Source: Coprococcus sp. (GTDB lineage Bacteria > Bacillota_A > Clostridia > Lachnospirales > Lachnospiraceae). From it: a stretch of 64,000 nucleotides of DNA. The notes beneath the pieces were generated by a model, which ran no database searches, was not told the origin of the DNA, and saw only the letters and a list, made by a program, of their open reading frames with translations. The stretch spans positions 62,001 to 126,000 of the forward strand of contig JAGANU010000004.1 in NCBI GenBank assembly GCA_017624085.1, in the 5' to 3' direction. The number at the start of each line of letters is the position of its first letter. Within the stretch, counting starts at the first letter, position 1. Shown in pieces: positions 55,100 through 64,000 of this stretch. Both the position numbers and the translations under genes were made by a program.

Positions 55100-55127
55100 A
55101 CTCCGCACTTATCTCAAATGTCTTTTT

Positions 55128-55586
55128 TTACTGTGGAAATACAGTGTAGTTTCTTGTAGAATCAGGACTCCACCAACCGGTAGTCGGGGTTGAAGAGCTA
55201 ACCGTTCTGGCCATTTTAAGCTGAGCCCACCTCTCATCGTTTTCGTTCACAAAATTTGTGATAGATCCTTCTACTCCTAATGGAATCTTAACTACTTTGG
55301 ATCTTTCATTTCCAGAATCATCCCTGTATTTTTTCCCTAACACCTTGAAATACAAATCATAGCCTGTAGTAGGAAATACATATACCTTTGTATCATTATT
55401 TTTTACTCTCCATTCACTATATCCTCTTGCACTAGTACTATTGTCATGATAAAACTCTGTGTTGCTAGTGTTTGGTATTGGGTCAGTACTTGATGCTTTT
55501 GTAGATGAAGTTGTGCCCACAAGACCCGAAATTGCCAATGCCCCCGATATTACTAGAATCCCTATTTTGCTCTTTACTCTAATCAT
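55128..55586 (-). CDS. Small secreted protein of unknown function
   Basis: A 152-residue protein with a basic signal peptide (residues ~1-31, ending TKA) and a mature chain of ~121 residues with no cysteine. The mature part has TGYDLYFKVLGKKYRD, ERWAQLKMART and a C-terminal TTGWWSPDSTRNYTVFP stretch. The general plan is like the small DUF2712-type secreted proteins found beside peptide-sensing and ABC genes, but I am not sure. It has AAAGGAGG before its ATG. It precedes the lipoprotein/ABC operon and may be its exported product, bacteriocin or target. Confidence 0.65.
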   Translation of the reverse strand: MIRVKSKIGILVISGALAISGLVGTTSSTKASSTDPIPNTSNTEFYHDNSTSARGYSEWRVKNNDTKVYVFPTTGYDLYFKVLGKKYRDDSGNERSKVVKIPLGVEGSITNFVNENDERWAQLKMARTVSSSTPTTGWWSPDSTRNYTVFPQ

Positions 55587-55972
55587 TTTTATTTCCTCCT
55601 TTTCATATCCTATTGATAACTAACACTGTGCAATCATATTTAACTTATTTAAATAATTATGTGCCTTTTCTTATTACACTTTTATTCAACGACTTGATAT
55701 CCTAAAGCAGTTATTACTTCAGGATATTTGTACTTATATGTATAACATATATCACCTTCTCTTTTTATCCACATATTCACTAGTACGTTTCTCCCTATCT
55801 ATAGTTACATAATTCAACGATGAGTCACATTATAATATCTTTTTCCCAAAGATAAATATGCTTTTCCTAAAACGACAATTTTCGCCCTTTTATGGTAATA
55901 TATACAAATACATATACCACAACCATTATTCTCTTCCCTTTACTAACATCATCAAACAGCTATCATACAACT
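55587..55972. other. AT-rich intergenic region
   Basis: No intact gene. It contains a 12-base sequence (TAATTCAACGAT, 55810-55821) that recurs at 56609-56620 before agrD, and a 9-base core match at 55684-55692. A TATAAT-like box is at 55831-55836. No other element is supported. Confidence 0.5.
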
Positions 55973-56014
55973 AAAAAACAACATCATTATCCAATTATAA
56001 CGATGTTGTTTTTT
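55973..56014 (-). terminator. Terminator of the XRE regulator gene
   Basis: A 9-bp stem (56002-56010 with 55977-55985) extended by A/T pairs, flanked by A6 and T6 and able to act in both directions. It lies about 40 bases after the regulator's stop on minus. Confidence 0.8.
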
Positions 56015-56051
56015 ATGCATATTTAGTTTTCAAGAACAAAGAACCAACCAA

Positions 56052-56387
56052 TCAACTAAAGTAAGAACTATCCAAAATAATCTTCAATAGTAACTCAACA
56101 AATTTTATCTGTTCTTCATTACATTGCTCCAACATATCCTTAATGTTTTCGGGAACATTATTAGAGTGCAACATACCTGCAATGAAATAATCTGAGCTTA
56201 CATCAAAATAAATACACAATTTGCTCATCAAATCAAAAGTTAGTTTCTTCTTTCCGGTCTCTAAATTCGAAAGATGTGCAACAGATATATCTAAAGCTTC
56301 AGCTAACTCCTTTTGAGTACACTTTTTATCTTTTCGAATTTTCTTTATTCTTTTTCCAACAATAACCTGATTATAATCTGCACTCAT
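56052..56387 (-). CDS. XRE-family transcriptional regulator
   Basis: A 111-residue repressor-type protein. A Cro/CI helix-turn-helix spans residues ~10-66 (KKCTQKELAEALDISVAHLS then NLETGKKKL); the last ~45 residues are helical and may mediate pairing. The ATG at 56387 has AGAGGTGG upstream; a longer start 7 codons earlier is less likely. It is divergent from agrD, with a shared 258-base control region, so it may control both itself and the agr genes. Confidence 0.88.
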   Translation of the reverse strand: MSADYNQVIVGKRIKKIRKDKKCTQKELAEALDISVAHLSNLETGKKKLTFDLMSKLCIYFDVSSDYFIAGMLHSNNVPENIKDMLEQCNEEQIKFVELLLKIILDSSYFS

Positions 56388-56645
56388 ATCACCACCTCTA
56401 CGAATCATCTTACCATCAGGAGGAAAAAATCCAATAGACCATAGAATATTTTTTCTTCTGGTATATATTTTAGCATTTTTTTAGAATATTTTTCTATTAG
56501 TTTATATAATTGACAAATAATAGAGGAATTTATCCATTTATTATATCACCATGTTAGTTAACGTAATCGGTATAGTATTTAATAGACCTTTTTGATATAG
56601 TACAAGAGTAATTCAACGATAGTATTAATGAAGGGAGGAAATGCT

Positions 56646-56795
56646 ATGGACAAAGAATTAAAAAAGAGCAGTGCAGCAACCATGGTAAGATTACTTGACA
56701 AAGTATTACAAAAAAATGCTAATGCAACATCAAGCATATGGTATTTTGAAAAGAAGCAACCATCAGAAATAAAGCGTTTCAAAAAGTATTCTTGA
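56646..56795 (+). CDS. agrD: AgrD-type autoinducer precursor with predicted Ser-lactone ring
   Basis: A 49-residue peptide too short for routine gene calling. It has an amphipathic, Lys-rich leader (residues 1-~26), a core NATSSIWYF, and a charged C-terminal part EKKQPSEIKRFKKYS with the Pro-x-Glu pattern that AgrB recognises (compare Staphylococcus VPKEL). Lined up on that pattern, the ring is Ser-Ile-Trp-Tyr-Phe, with Ser where most AgrD peptides have Cys. The peptide has no Cys at all, so only an ester (lactone) ring is possible. GGGAGG lies eight bases before the ATG. Its stop overlaps the agrB start (TTGA). Confidence 0.88.
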   Translation: MDKELKKSSAATMVRLLDKVLQKNANATSSIWYFEKKQPSEIKRFKKYS

Positions 56796-57352
56796 ATAAT
56801 ATATCACGATTTATAGTACACTGGTTGTATAAGAACAATGCAATTCTATATGACGATATAGAACTCTATGAATATGCTATATATAGCATATTATACAGCA
56901 CATTCCCATTAGTTGTTTTCTTGTTCATTTGTATTATCTTCAAGAAACTACTAGTGGGAATTCTTATTGTTGCTCCATTCATTTCAATACGTAGATATAG
57001 CGGTGGATATCACGCCCCCACAAGCATATTATGCTTTATTTATTCAATAACAACATTGTTAGCTATTCTATTATTATCCCAGTGTGATATACCATCAGTC
57101 ATAATTATTGCTTTGATAATACCATCATATGCACTATTATCACTATACAGCCCTATCGAAAATAAAAATCATCCTATATCTAATATTGAAAAAAAAATAT
57201 ATAATAAACGTACAATATCAATTTGCTTCTTATGGATTATTGTCTGCTTTATACTCAACCATTTTTTTTCTAAACAGTTGTTTATGGCCTGTGCGTTAAG
57301 TATTATTCTATCTTCACTGTCAATAATACCTTGTATCAAAAAAGGAAGATAG
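56792..57352 (+). CDS. agrB: AgrB-family autoinducer-processing membrane protease
   Basis: A 186-residue integral membrane endopeptidase that cuts the AgrD C-terminal tail and closes the peptide ring. The catalytic pair is His74 (RRYSGGYHAPT) and Cys81, seven residues apart as in S. aureus AgrB. About five or six hydrophobic helices are visible. The start is TTG, overlapping the agrD stop by four bases, so synthesis is coupled. The order agrD then agrB is the reverse of the Staphylococcus order. Confidence 0.93.
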   Translation: MNNISRFIVHWLYKNNAILYDDIELYEYAIYSILYSTFPLVVFLFICIIFKKLLVGILIVAPFISIRRYSGGYHAPTSILCFIYSITTLLAILLLSQCDIPSVIIIALIIPSYALLSLYSPIENKNHPISNIEKKIYNKRTISICFLWIIVCFILNHFFSKQLFMACALSIILSSLSIIPCIKKGR

Positions 57353-57376
57353 CACAGCTATCTTCCTAATTTTTTT
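57344..57376. terminator. Terminator between converging agrB and kinase genes
   Basis: A perfect 10-bp stem (57344-57353 with 57357-57366) with a three-base loop, starting within the last codons of agrB and followed by T7 on plus; on minus it is followed by TTTTTT, so it may act both ways. Confidence 0.85.
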
Positions 57377-58658
57377 CTAAAAATATAACCGTATGAAATC
57401 TTTTATCCTCTTCTGAATAGTAGAGTTCCACACTACCGTTGTATTTTTCGGCAACACGTTGCATGCTTTTTATTCCATACCCATGAAAGCGCTTATCCTT
57501 CTTATTAGACACAAGTGTTGCTGCTGCAGGTGTACAATCATTTATCATAGTAATAAGTGCGCCCATTCCATTTCCCTGCATGCATATCCTTAACTCCACG
57601 TATGCATTTTCAATTCTGTTCATTCCTTCATATGCATTATCCAACATATTACACAGTAAAACCGTAATGTCATCTATCTGAACAAAGTCCATACTTTCTC
57701 TTCTTATATCGAAATCATAACGAATTCCAGCTTCAATAAATCTAGTTGAATAACGGTTTAGAATAACATTTACCATAGAATTGTCCGAAAATTTTATGGT
57801 TTCTTTCAATTCCCGGGATGAATATAATCGTTCCATGTACTTCTGTGCAGTTTCGTAATCCTGATCAACAATAAGATCACGAATTGAATTTATATGCTTT
57901 TTTATATCATGAATTAGTATTTTCTGTGACTCTTCCTGCTTAATCAACACCTTATAGTATTCGCAGTCGCATTCTTCGCGTTGAATTTGTAAAGTTTTAT
58001 CTAAGTTATCTTGGTGCACTCTCTCTAGATATCCATATATTACAAAAGAGATAACAATTATTATTAAACAAATAATTGAGCAACTCATAACAACTTGCTC
58101 CTGCATTTTGTTGGTATGAGAAAAAAAGCACATGTAGTTTAGTAAAAAAACAACTAACATCACGCAAAAAGGAATAGCAAGAACACTCCAGCCAGTAATT
58201 CCCATTTGAACATTTTTTCTCTGTTTTGCACGATATCGACTAATAATAAACATTATTAAAAAATATATAAATTTACTTATTATTGCCATAAATAAAACCA
58301 TCAACACTCCCTTTGACGGTTCCCATGACTTTTTACTTATTCCAGAAAATGCTGCTGTAACTATCATTTCTGTAAGCGTCATAATTACAGTCATAGCAAC
58401 ACTTTGAAAAAAAGAAGGTAATGCATGCTGTTTATACACTTTTTTTATTACAACAAAGTTAACAACTGGAAACGCTATCATGTTAAATATCAGAACATGA
58501 AACTGAAAAAACACAAATAAAATGGTATATCCAATCAAAACAGCTACAAGTCTTTTCCGAACTGAATATCTTGGATTCCCAAACATCCATTCAAAATACT
58601 GAAAAGCTATCAATGCTTCTATCAGAAATATAATTCCATATATAATAGTCATTATCAT
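57366..58658 (-). CDS. AgrC-like sensor histidine kinase (GHKL)
   Basis: A 430-residue receptor kinase. The N-terminal ~210 residues hold about six or seven membrane helices, as in AgrC. Then come the coiled linker, the phosphoacceptor His250 in LIHDIKKHIN, the N box around Asn337 (LLCNMLDNAYEG), and the GHKL-type G box HGYGIKSM (392-399). It should sense the mature AgrD product and phosphorylate the LytTR regulator. Its start overlaps the stop of that regulator by four bases. It converges with agrB, so it is not in the agrD-agrB transcript. Confidence 0.9.
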   Translation of the reverse strand: MIMTIIYGIIFLIEALIAFQYFEWMFGNPRYSVRKRLVAVLIGYTILFVFFQFHVLIFNMIAFPVVNFVVIKKVYKQHALPSFFQSVAMTVIMTLTEMIVTAAFSGISKKSWEPSKGVLMVLFMAIISKFIYFLIMFIISRYRAKQRKNVQMGITGWSVLAIPFCVMLVVFLLNYMCFFSHTNKMQEQVVMSCSIICLIIIVISFVIYGYLERVHQDNLDKTLQIQREECDCEYYKVLIKQEESQKILIHDIKKHINSIRDLIVDQDYETAQKYMERLYSSRELKETIKFSDNSMVNVILNRYSTRFIEAGIRYDFDIRRESMDFVQIDDITVLLCNMLDNAYEGMNRIENAYVELRICMQGNGMGALITMINDCTPAAATLVSNKKDKRFHGYGIKSMQRVAEKYNGSVELYYSEEDKRFHTVIFLEKN

Positions 58659-59380
58659 GCCTTCGCGCCCTCCAAATACATCATAAATGCATGTTTAAAG
58701 TTTTGGTAGTTGCGCTTTGTGAGGTAAGCAGTATCACCATTATCCAGATACACAAGTGTGTGGTCAAATCTAACTACATGCTCCATATTAACAATATAGC
58801 TCCTATGTGTTCTAAAAAAATAATTCATGTTCAAAGTATTTTCCCAGTAATCCATTTTCTTTACAGAAATATACTTTTCTTTATAGGTATTTACGAAAAG
58901 CGTATGTCCCTGAGCCTCAAAATATATAATTTCAGGAGCTCTAACCACTATATTTTCCTTTTTTGTCTCAATCATAATCTTTGTATTGGATGTAGTATAT
59001 ATCTTTATTGCATCTCGCATATTGCGGTATAACCTTATCTGATCAATCGGCTTTGTAATATAACGAAAAGCATGAAACTTCAAGGCTTCATCAATATACT
59101 CTTCGTATGAAGTAATGATAAATATAAGGCATTCTGGGCTTTGCTCCAAAATATACTTTCCTGTATATATTCCGCTTAATCCCGGCATCTCCACGTCTAA
59201 AAAAGCAAAATCATACTTTACATTATTACTCAGAAGCTCCTCTCCATTACCACATATGTATAGGTTAGGTTCCGTTAAGTGATTCATATGAAAAAATTTT
59301 TTTATCCACTGTTCCATCTGATCAGTCACCTGTTTATCATCATCACATATTGCAATATTTAGTTTTTCAAGCTCGTTCAT
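58655..59380 (-). CDS. AgrA-like LytTR response regulator
   Basis: A 241-residue regulator. The receiver domain (about 1-125) has CDDD at 12-15, the phosphoacceptor Asp62 (FLDVEMPG), and the later Lys in RYITKPI. The C-terminal LytTR DNA-binding domain (about 138-235) has the RTHRSYIVN region that contacts DNA. By family it should activate agr and target promoters. It is upstream of the kinase gene in one transcript. Start choice rests on ATG position; the ribosome site is weak. Confidence 0.92.
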   Translation of the reverse strand: MNELEKLNIAICDDDKQVTDQMEQWIKKFFHMNHLTEPNLYICGNGEELLSNNVKYDFAFLDVEMPGLSGIYTGKYILEQSPECLIFIITSYEEYIDEALKFHAFRYITKPIDQIRLYRNMRDAIKIYTTSNTKIMIETKKENIVVRAPEIIYFEAQGHTLFVNTYKEKYISVKKMDYWENTLNMNYFFRTHRSYIVNMEHVVRFDHTLVYLDNGDTAYLTKRNYQNFKHAFMMYLEGAKA

Positions 59381-60102
59381 ATATTTCTTATATGATAATA
59401 AATAAGCCTATTATCACACATTCCTTTCTTTTTAATATCGTGGTTCAATTAAGATACTATGTATTTTTGTTTTCTCCTGTAGCTTGACTACTCGACTGGA
59501 ATGTATTGCCGCTACCTTTGTCTAAATGGTTTATCAGCTAAATTTTGCTGAAGTGTTTTTCCTCAGAGTCAATCTTTTTGATGAAGAGCACCTAGGAATT
59601 GTCAGTATTTTTAATCTGGATATTATGAGACTTAAGACCTTGGTGCACTTTCGGCATAAAAATATAAAGCACCCCACTTGGATATCTAAATGACAACCTA
59701 TGTTGATAAATTATTCCCATGAATCTAATATTTCTTTAAATCCAGTATGCATCTGCACACTGTCTATTCTTTGTTGAAAAGAGAAACTTCCCCTAAGAAG
59801 ATCGCTTCCAAGCATATGACTCATCTGTCAAATCCGCTCAAAATGAACTCGCACGGGCTCTTTTCCAAAGAGCAGGCCGAAGAATTAAGAATTCTGCCCA
59901 AAAGTCTGCTGGTGTAAATGACAGCTAGGCAAATTGAGTTACTAAATAGTTTATTAGAAAATATTGAAACTAACCTCAAGTAAAAGATCTGCATACCAAT
60001 ATCGATAGATTTAAAAAAGGAATCCATCCGGGAGCTATAGTTACCTTTCACTAGTGAATATATTATTGATTCACTTTTGTTAATCCTTTAATTAATGGCA
60101 AA
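59381..60102. other. AT-rich gap with decayed coding sequence
   Basis: No intact gene. On plus, about 59785-59929 reads QNELARALFQRAGRRIKN followed by SAQKSAGVNDS and a stop, with a stop also upstream. On minus, 59592-59824 has two protein-like frames in different phases (next entry). Which strand carried the ancestral gene is not clear. Confidence 0.45.
59592..59824 (-). pseudogene. Possible frameshifted remnant of an unknown gene
   Basis: Two short frames overlap by 10 bases on minus. The first (59824 to 59711, 37 codons) has RIDSVQMHTGFKEILDSWE, and the second (59720 to 59592, 42 codons) has GVLYIFMPKVHQGLKSHNIQ. Their composition looks coding, and one base shift would join them. I do not recognise the family; an element or recombinase fragment is one guess. 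Chance frames in AT-rich DNA remain possible. Confidence 0.35.
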
Positions 60103-60279
60103 TCAATCCAAATCTTTAGAAGTTTTTATTACAAATGACAAAAACCAGAGTAATCCACCAATCAAAAACAAAATACTCACAATCCATGGTGACACATGAC
60201 CAAGGCACACTATCGCTGCAATAATCATACATAATCCAACTAAACCTAAACATATCTTCAAAATTTTAAACTTGTTCAT
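60103..60279 (-). CDS. 58-residue two-helix membrane protein
   Basis: A short frame with a Lys-rich start (MNKFKILKI), a first helix (CLGLVGLCMIIAAIVCLG), a turn HVSPW, a second helix (IVSILFLIGGLLWFLSFVI) and a polar ending KTSKDLD. The two-helix hairpin and turn suggest a real membrane protein rather than chance. The ribosome site is weak (AAGTAAG), which lowers confidence. Function is unknown; it sits next to the agr regulator. Confidence 0.55.
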   Translation of the reverse strand: MNKFKILKICLGLVGLCMIIAAIVCLGHVSPWIVSILFLIGGLLWFLSFVIKTSKDLD

Positions 60280-60623
60280 AAGCTTACTTGTTATTGGTTT
60301 TTTGAATCAAATAACCAACATTTCCCTTTCTTTTGTACCAATAAATATACTACATTTTCATCATCTCCATCCCCAGCCTATACTCTATTGTCGCACAAAA
60401 GCAATAAAGCATGCACCAGCGACATAATTTCTTCATAAACAACATATTCTCATGCATTATGCAGGCAATAGAATTATCAACTATAAAAAACTATAAATGA
60501 ATGCGACAAGACAAAAATACTGGTGTCCAGTTTTGACATATTCATCAAAATGACCACCAATCAAATATACATATCACAAAGCATCATTACACCCAAAGAC
60601 ACAAGCACCCTTTTTTTCAAATC
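60280..60623. other. Gap without recognised features
   Basis: About 340 AT-rich bases before the EamA gene stop on minus. I see no gene, RNA or convincing hairpin. It is the end of the accessory segment. Confidence 0.5.
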
Positions 60624-61517
60624 CTATTCTCCGCTACACCGCTTATTTGTCCGCATATTACATATAACAAGGGCCACAATAACAAGCACCATTCCTATCA
60701 CACCCTGAACTGTCATCTTCTCGTCAAATACCACAACGCCAATAACCGAAGCTGTCACAGGCTCTATGGATGCAATTATTGATGCCTGCCCATTTTCCAC
60801 ATGGGAAAGTCCCAGAGTATACAGGATATACGGAGCCACTGTACACACTATTCCAAGGGCAACAGACAACGCAACCAACCTTGCATCCATACATGCTACC
60901 CCTATCACCCTGTGAACATCTGTAAAAAATATCGTTGCAAGAGCTGATACGATAAAGGTATAGCAGGTGATGGTGAAGGTATTGTAGCCCCTCTCCAGAG
61001 CATACCTGCTGAATATGGAGTAAAGTGCATATCCAAGACCCGCCCCAAGTCCGTACAAAACTCCTTTTGCATTTATAACTCCATCTCCGCCAAGCACACC
61101 GGTTACAAGGACGCATCCCGCAAATGTCATTACAAGGCTTATAGCCTTTTTTACCGAAAACCTTTCTCTAAAAAGGAAGTAAGACAGAACCATGACTATT
61201 GCCGGTGCAGTATAGAGAAGCACTGCTGCCACAGACAGGGAGGCCACTGTCATGCACTTGAAATAACAGTAATTAAAAAATGTTATACTTGCGATTCCTG
61301 TTCCAAGAAAGCACCATATGTCCTTAAGCTTTATAATAAGCTTCTTCCTGTCATATATAAGGAGGAACAAAATCATTACCGCAGCAGTGACAACCGCCCG
61401 CAAGAATACAATATCCATGGATGTAAGTCCAACGCCTCCCAGGGTTCTTACAAACAGTCCCATACATCCCCAGAGTATTCCTGACATAAGTATTGACAAT
61501 ATAGCGTATTTTTTCAT
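60624..61517 (-). CDS. EamA/DMT-family transporter
   Basis: A 297-residue membrane protein with ten hydrophobic helices in two EamA halves, the layout of drug/metabolite exporters that move amino acids, nucleotides or related small molecules. The first half starts ILSILMSGILWGCMGLFVR, and the second around GAGLGYALYSIFSRYAL. The ATG at 61517 has AGAGGA upstream and is preferred over a Met six codons earlier. The substrate is unknown. It has no close partner on the same strand. Confidence 0.9.
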   Translation of the reverse strand: MKKYAILSILMSGILWGCMGLFVRTLGGVGLTSMDIVFLRAVVTAAVMILFLLIYDRKKLIIKLKDIWCFLGTGIASITFFNYCYFKCMTVASLSVAAVLLYTAPAIVMVLSYFLFRERFSVKKAISLVMTFAGCVLVTGVLGGDGVINAKGVLYGLGAGLGYALYSIFSRYALERGYNTFTITCYTFIVSALATIFFTDVHRVIGVACMDARLVALSVALGIVCTVAPYILYTLGLSHVENGQASIIASIEPVTASVIGVVVFDEKMTVQGVIGMVLVIVALVICNMRTNKRCSGE

Positions 61518-61580
61518 ATTGTTTCCTCTTTTCATTCGTTTACATAAATACTAGCATTTCTACATTTGACATATTTCTCG

Positions 61581-61612
61581 AAAAAAGGGAGTACAAAAAA
61601 ACTTGTACTCCC
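61581..61612 (-). terminator. Terminator of the GH1-pyridoxamine kinase operon
   Basis: A perfect 10-bp stem (61603-61612 with 61587-61596) followed by T6 on the minus strand. Confidence 0.9.
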
Positions 61613-61639
61613 TTGTACCTATCACAGCTTACTATGCTT

Positions 61640-62485
61640 CTATTTGTTAAGCTCCCTGACAAGCATTGGCAGAGCCTGTTCAAACTTAACACCATACCAA
61701 TGGTCATCATCATCTATCGTTTTCTTTATGCTGCTTACTACAAAATCAGCTGCAAGACTTGCTGCCTCAAGGTCATTCTTTCCCTGCATTACTGCTCCGG
61801 TAAATGCTGAAGCATAACAGTCACCTGTACCGTGTGAGCTCTTTGGCACCTTCTCTGTGAAATAATACTGAAGCTCATCATTTACACAATCATATACAGC
61901 TACGCCTATCTTACCCGGCTCATAGCTTATGCCCTTGAGCACAGCCTTCTTAGCTCCAAGCTTTTTAAGTCCCTGTAAGAGTGACATAATATATGCCTCA
62001 TCATGACCTTCAGCCTTATACTCTATACCGGTCATAAAGGCGGCCTCTGTTATATTCGGAAGAACAACATCGGCCTTGCCGCACAGCTTCGCCATATTCT
62101 TAACGAACTCATCGTTAAAGCCATAATAAAGATTTCCATTGTCAGCCATAGCAGGGTCAATTATCTTTAATGCCCCTTCAACAAGAACATTATCAATAAG
62201 CTCTGACACATAATCGATCTGTGTAATGCTTCCAAGATATCCTGTATATATACAATCAAACTTCTGCTCTGATTTTACCCAATGCTCCATAATCTTTGGA
62301 ATATCATCTGTCAGATCGGTAAATGTATAGCCTGTAAATCCGCCTGTATGTGTTGAAAGCACCGCCGAAGGAAGTATTACCGTCTCCACACCACATGCTG
62401 AGATAATTGGAAGTGCAACTGTAAGCGAGCACTGTCCCAAACATGATATATCCTGAATTGTTAACACTCTTTTATTCTTTACCAT
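61640..62485 (-). CDS. Pyridoxamine kinase
   Basis: A 281-residue ribokinase-like (PfkB/PdxK) kinase that phosphorylates pyridoxal, pyridoxamine or pyridoxine in vitamin B6 salvage. The N-terminal motif TIQDISCLGQCSLTVALP and THTGGF fit the PdxY/PdxK family, and the catalytic GTGD is found in SSHGTGDCYASA. The ATG at 62485 follows GGAGGA, and is preferred to a Met six codons earlier with no site. It is 52 bases after the GH1 gene in one transcript. Substrate range cannot be fixed from the sequence. Confidence 0.9.
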   Translation of the reverse strand: MVKNKRVLTIQDISCLGQCSLTVALPIISACGVETVILPSAVLSTHTGGFTGYTFTDLTDDIPKIMEHWVKSEQKFDCIYTGYLGSITQIDYVSELIDNVLVEGALKIIDPAMADNGNLYYGFNDEFVKNMAKLCGKADVVLPNITEAAFMTGIEYKAEGHDEAYIMSLLQGLKKLGAKKAVLKGISYEPGKIGVAVYDCVNDELQYYFTEKVPKSSHGTGDCYASAFTGAVMQGKNDLEAASLAADFVVSSIKKTIDDDDHWYGVKFEQALPMLVRELNK

Positions 62486-62537
62486 TTTTGCTTTATCCTC
62501 CATTTTAGCTTGAAATTGTTATGTAGACATATGGATG

Positions 62538-63998
<1,461 letters not shown>

Positions 63999-64000
63999 TT

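Noticed and set aside
55128..55586. Lactococcin 972-type bacteriocin
   Set aside because: The length and ABC neighbours fit loosely, but the conserved repeat and Gly/Trp pattern of that family is not seen.
56510..56601. A normal sigma-A promoter for agrD
   Set aside because: TTGACA at 56510 has no -10 box at 16-19 bases, and TATAGT boxes at 56571 and 56596 have no good -35. An activator-dependent promoter is possible but not shown.
56579..56782. 67-codon minus-strand frame over agrD
   Set aside because: It is the antisense shadow of agrD; agrD has the ribosome site, agrB overlap and family motifs.
59821..60051. 76-codon minus-strand frame as a real gene
   Set aside because: No ribosome site or family pattern, and it overlaps debris that reads equally well on plus.

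Overview
The window reads as one chromosomal segment of a low-to-moderate-GC Gram-positive Clostridia member, most likely Lachnospiraceae. The evidence is gene content and order (murB-rapZ-whiA-HPr-like next to hprK and uvrC; dapA under a lysine riboswitch; a HrcA/CIRCE-controlled clpB), AGGAGG-type ribosome sites and sigma-A promoters. This placement is inference; no rRNA is present. Most genes lie on the minus strand.

Layout. 0-8.5 kb: lysine/diaminopimelate genes dapA and dapB behind a lysine riboswitch, an SSB-like protein, a SpoU-type RNA methyltransferase, DNA polymerase III alpha (dnaE), a DUF5662-type protein and tRNA-Thr(CGU). 8.5-13.1 kb: an archaeal-type ATPase, a small protein with a ribbon-helix-helix-like start, and a Sel1-repeat protein. 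13.2-18.5 kb: a carbon-control and cell-wall cluster (hprK, ROK glucokinase, murB, rapZ, whiA, and an HPr-like protein with Glu instead of His15). 18.7-24 kb: uvrC, yfbR and a PLC-like gene on plus, with ftsH on minus.

24-43 kb is a surface-protein region. One 5,393-residue secreted protein contains about 63 beta-type repeats of ~78 residues and four C-terminal fibronectin type III domains. The last 42 repeats are arranged as six copies of a seven-domain unit (~1.64 kb each). Upstream lie a small cell-wall-anchored protein (APKTG signal), a class B sortase and an LCP-family protein. 43-49.5 kb: glyA, a GT2 glycosyltransferase, a glycosyltransferase-like coiled-coil protein, and clpB.

49.5-60.6 kb is an AT-rich accessory segment. 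It holds a small secreted protein, then a translationally coupled operon (lipoprotein, membrane-anchored protein, ABC permease, ATPase, permease), an XRE regulator and an agr-type quorum-sensing locus. The 49-codon agrD at 56646-56795 encodes a precursor whose predicted ring residue is Ser, pointing to a lactone rather than a thiolactone autoinducer. agrD-agrB converge on an AgrC-like kinase and a LytTR regulator. Decayed coding debris and a 58-residue two-helix membrane protein follow. 60.6-64 kb: an EamA/DMT transporter, pyridoxamine kinase and a GH1 enzyme with the 6-phospho-sugar signature.

The strongest candidates for undescribed biology are the hierarchically repeated giant protein and the Ser-type agr locus with its neighbouring secreted-protein/ABC cassette. 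A functional link within the second is inferred from proximity only.
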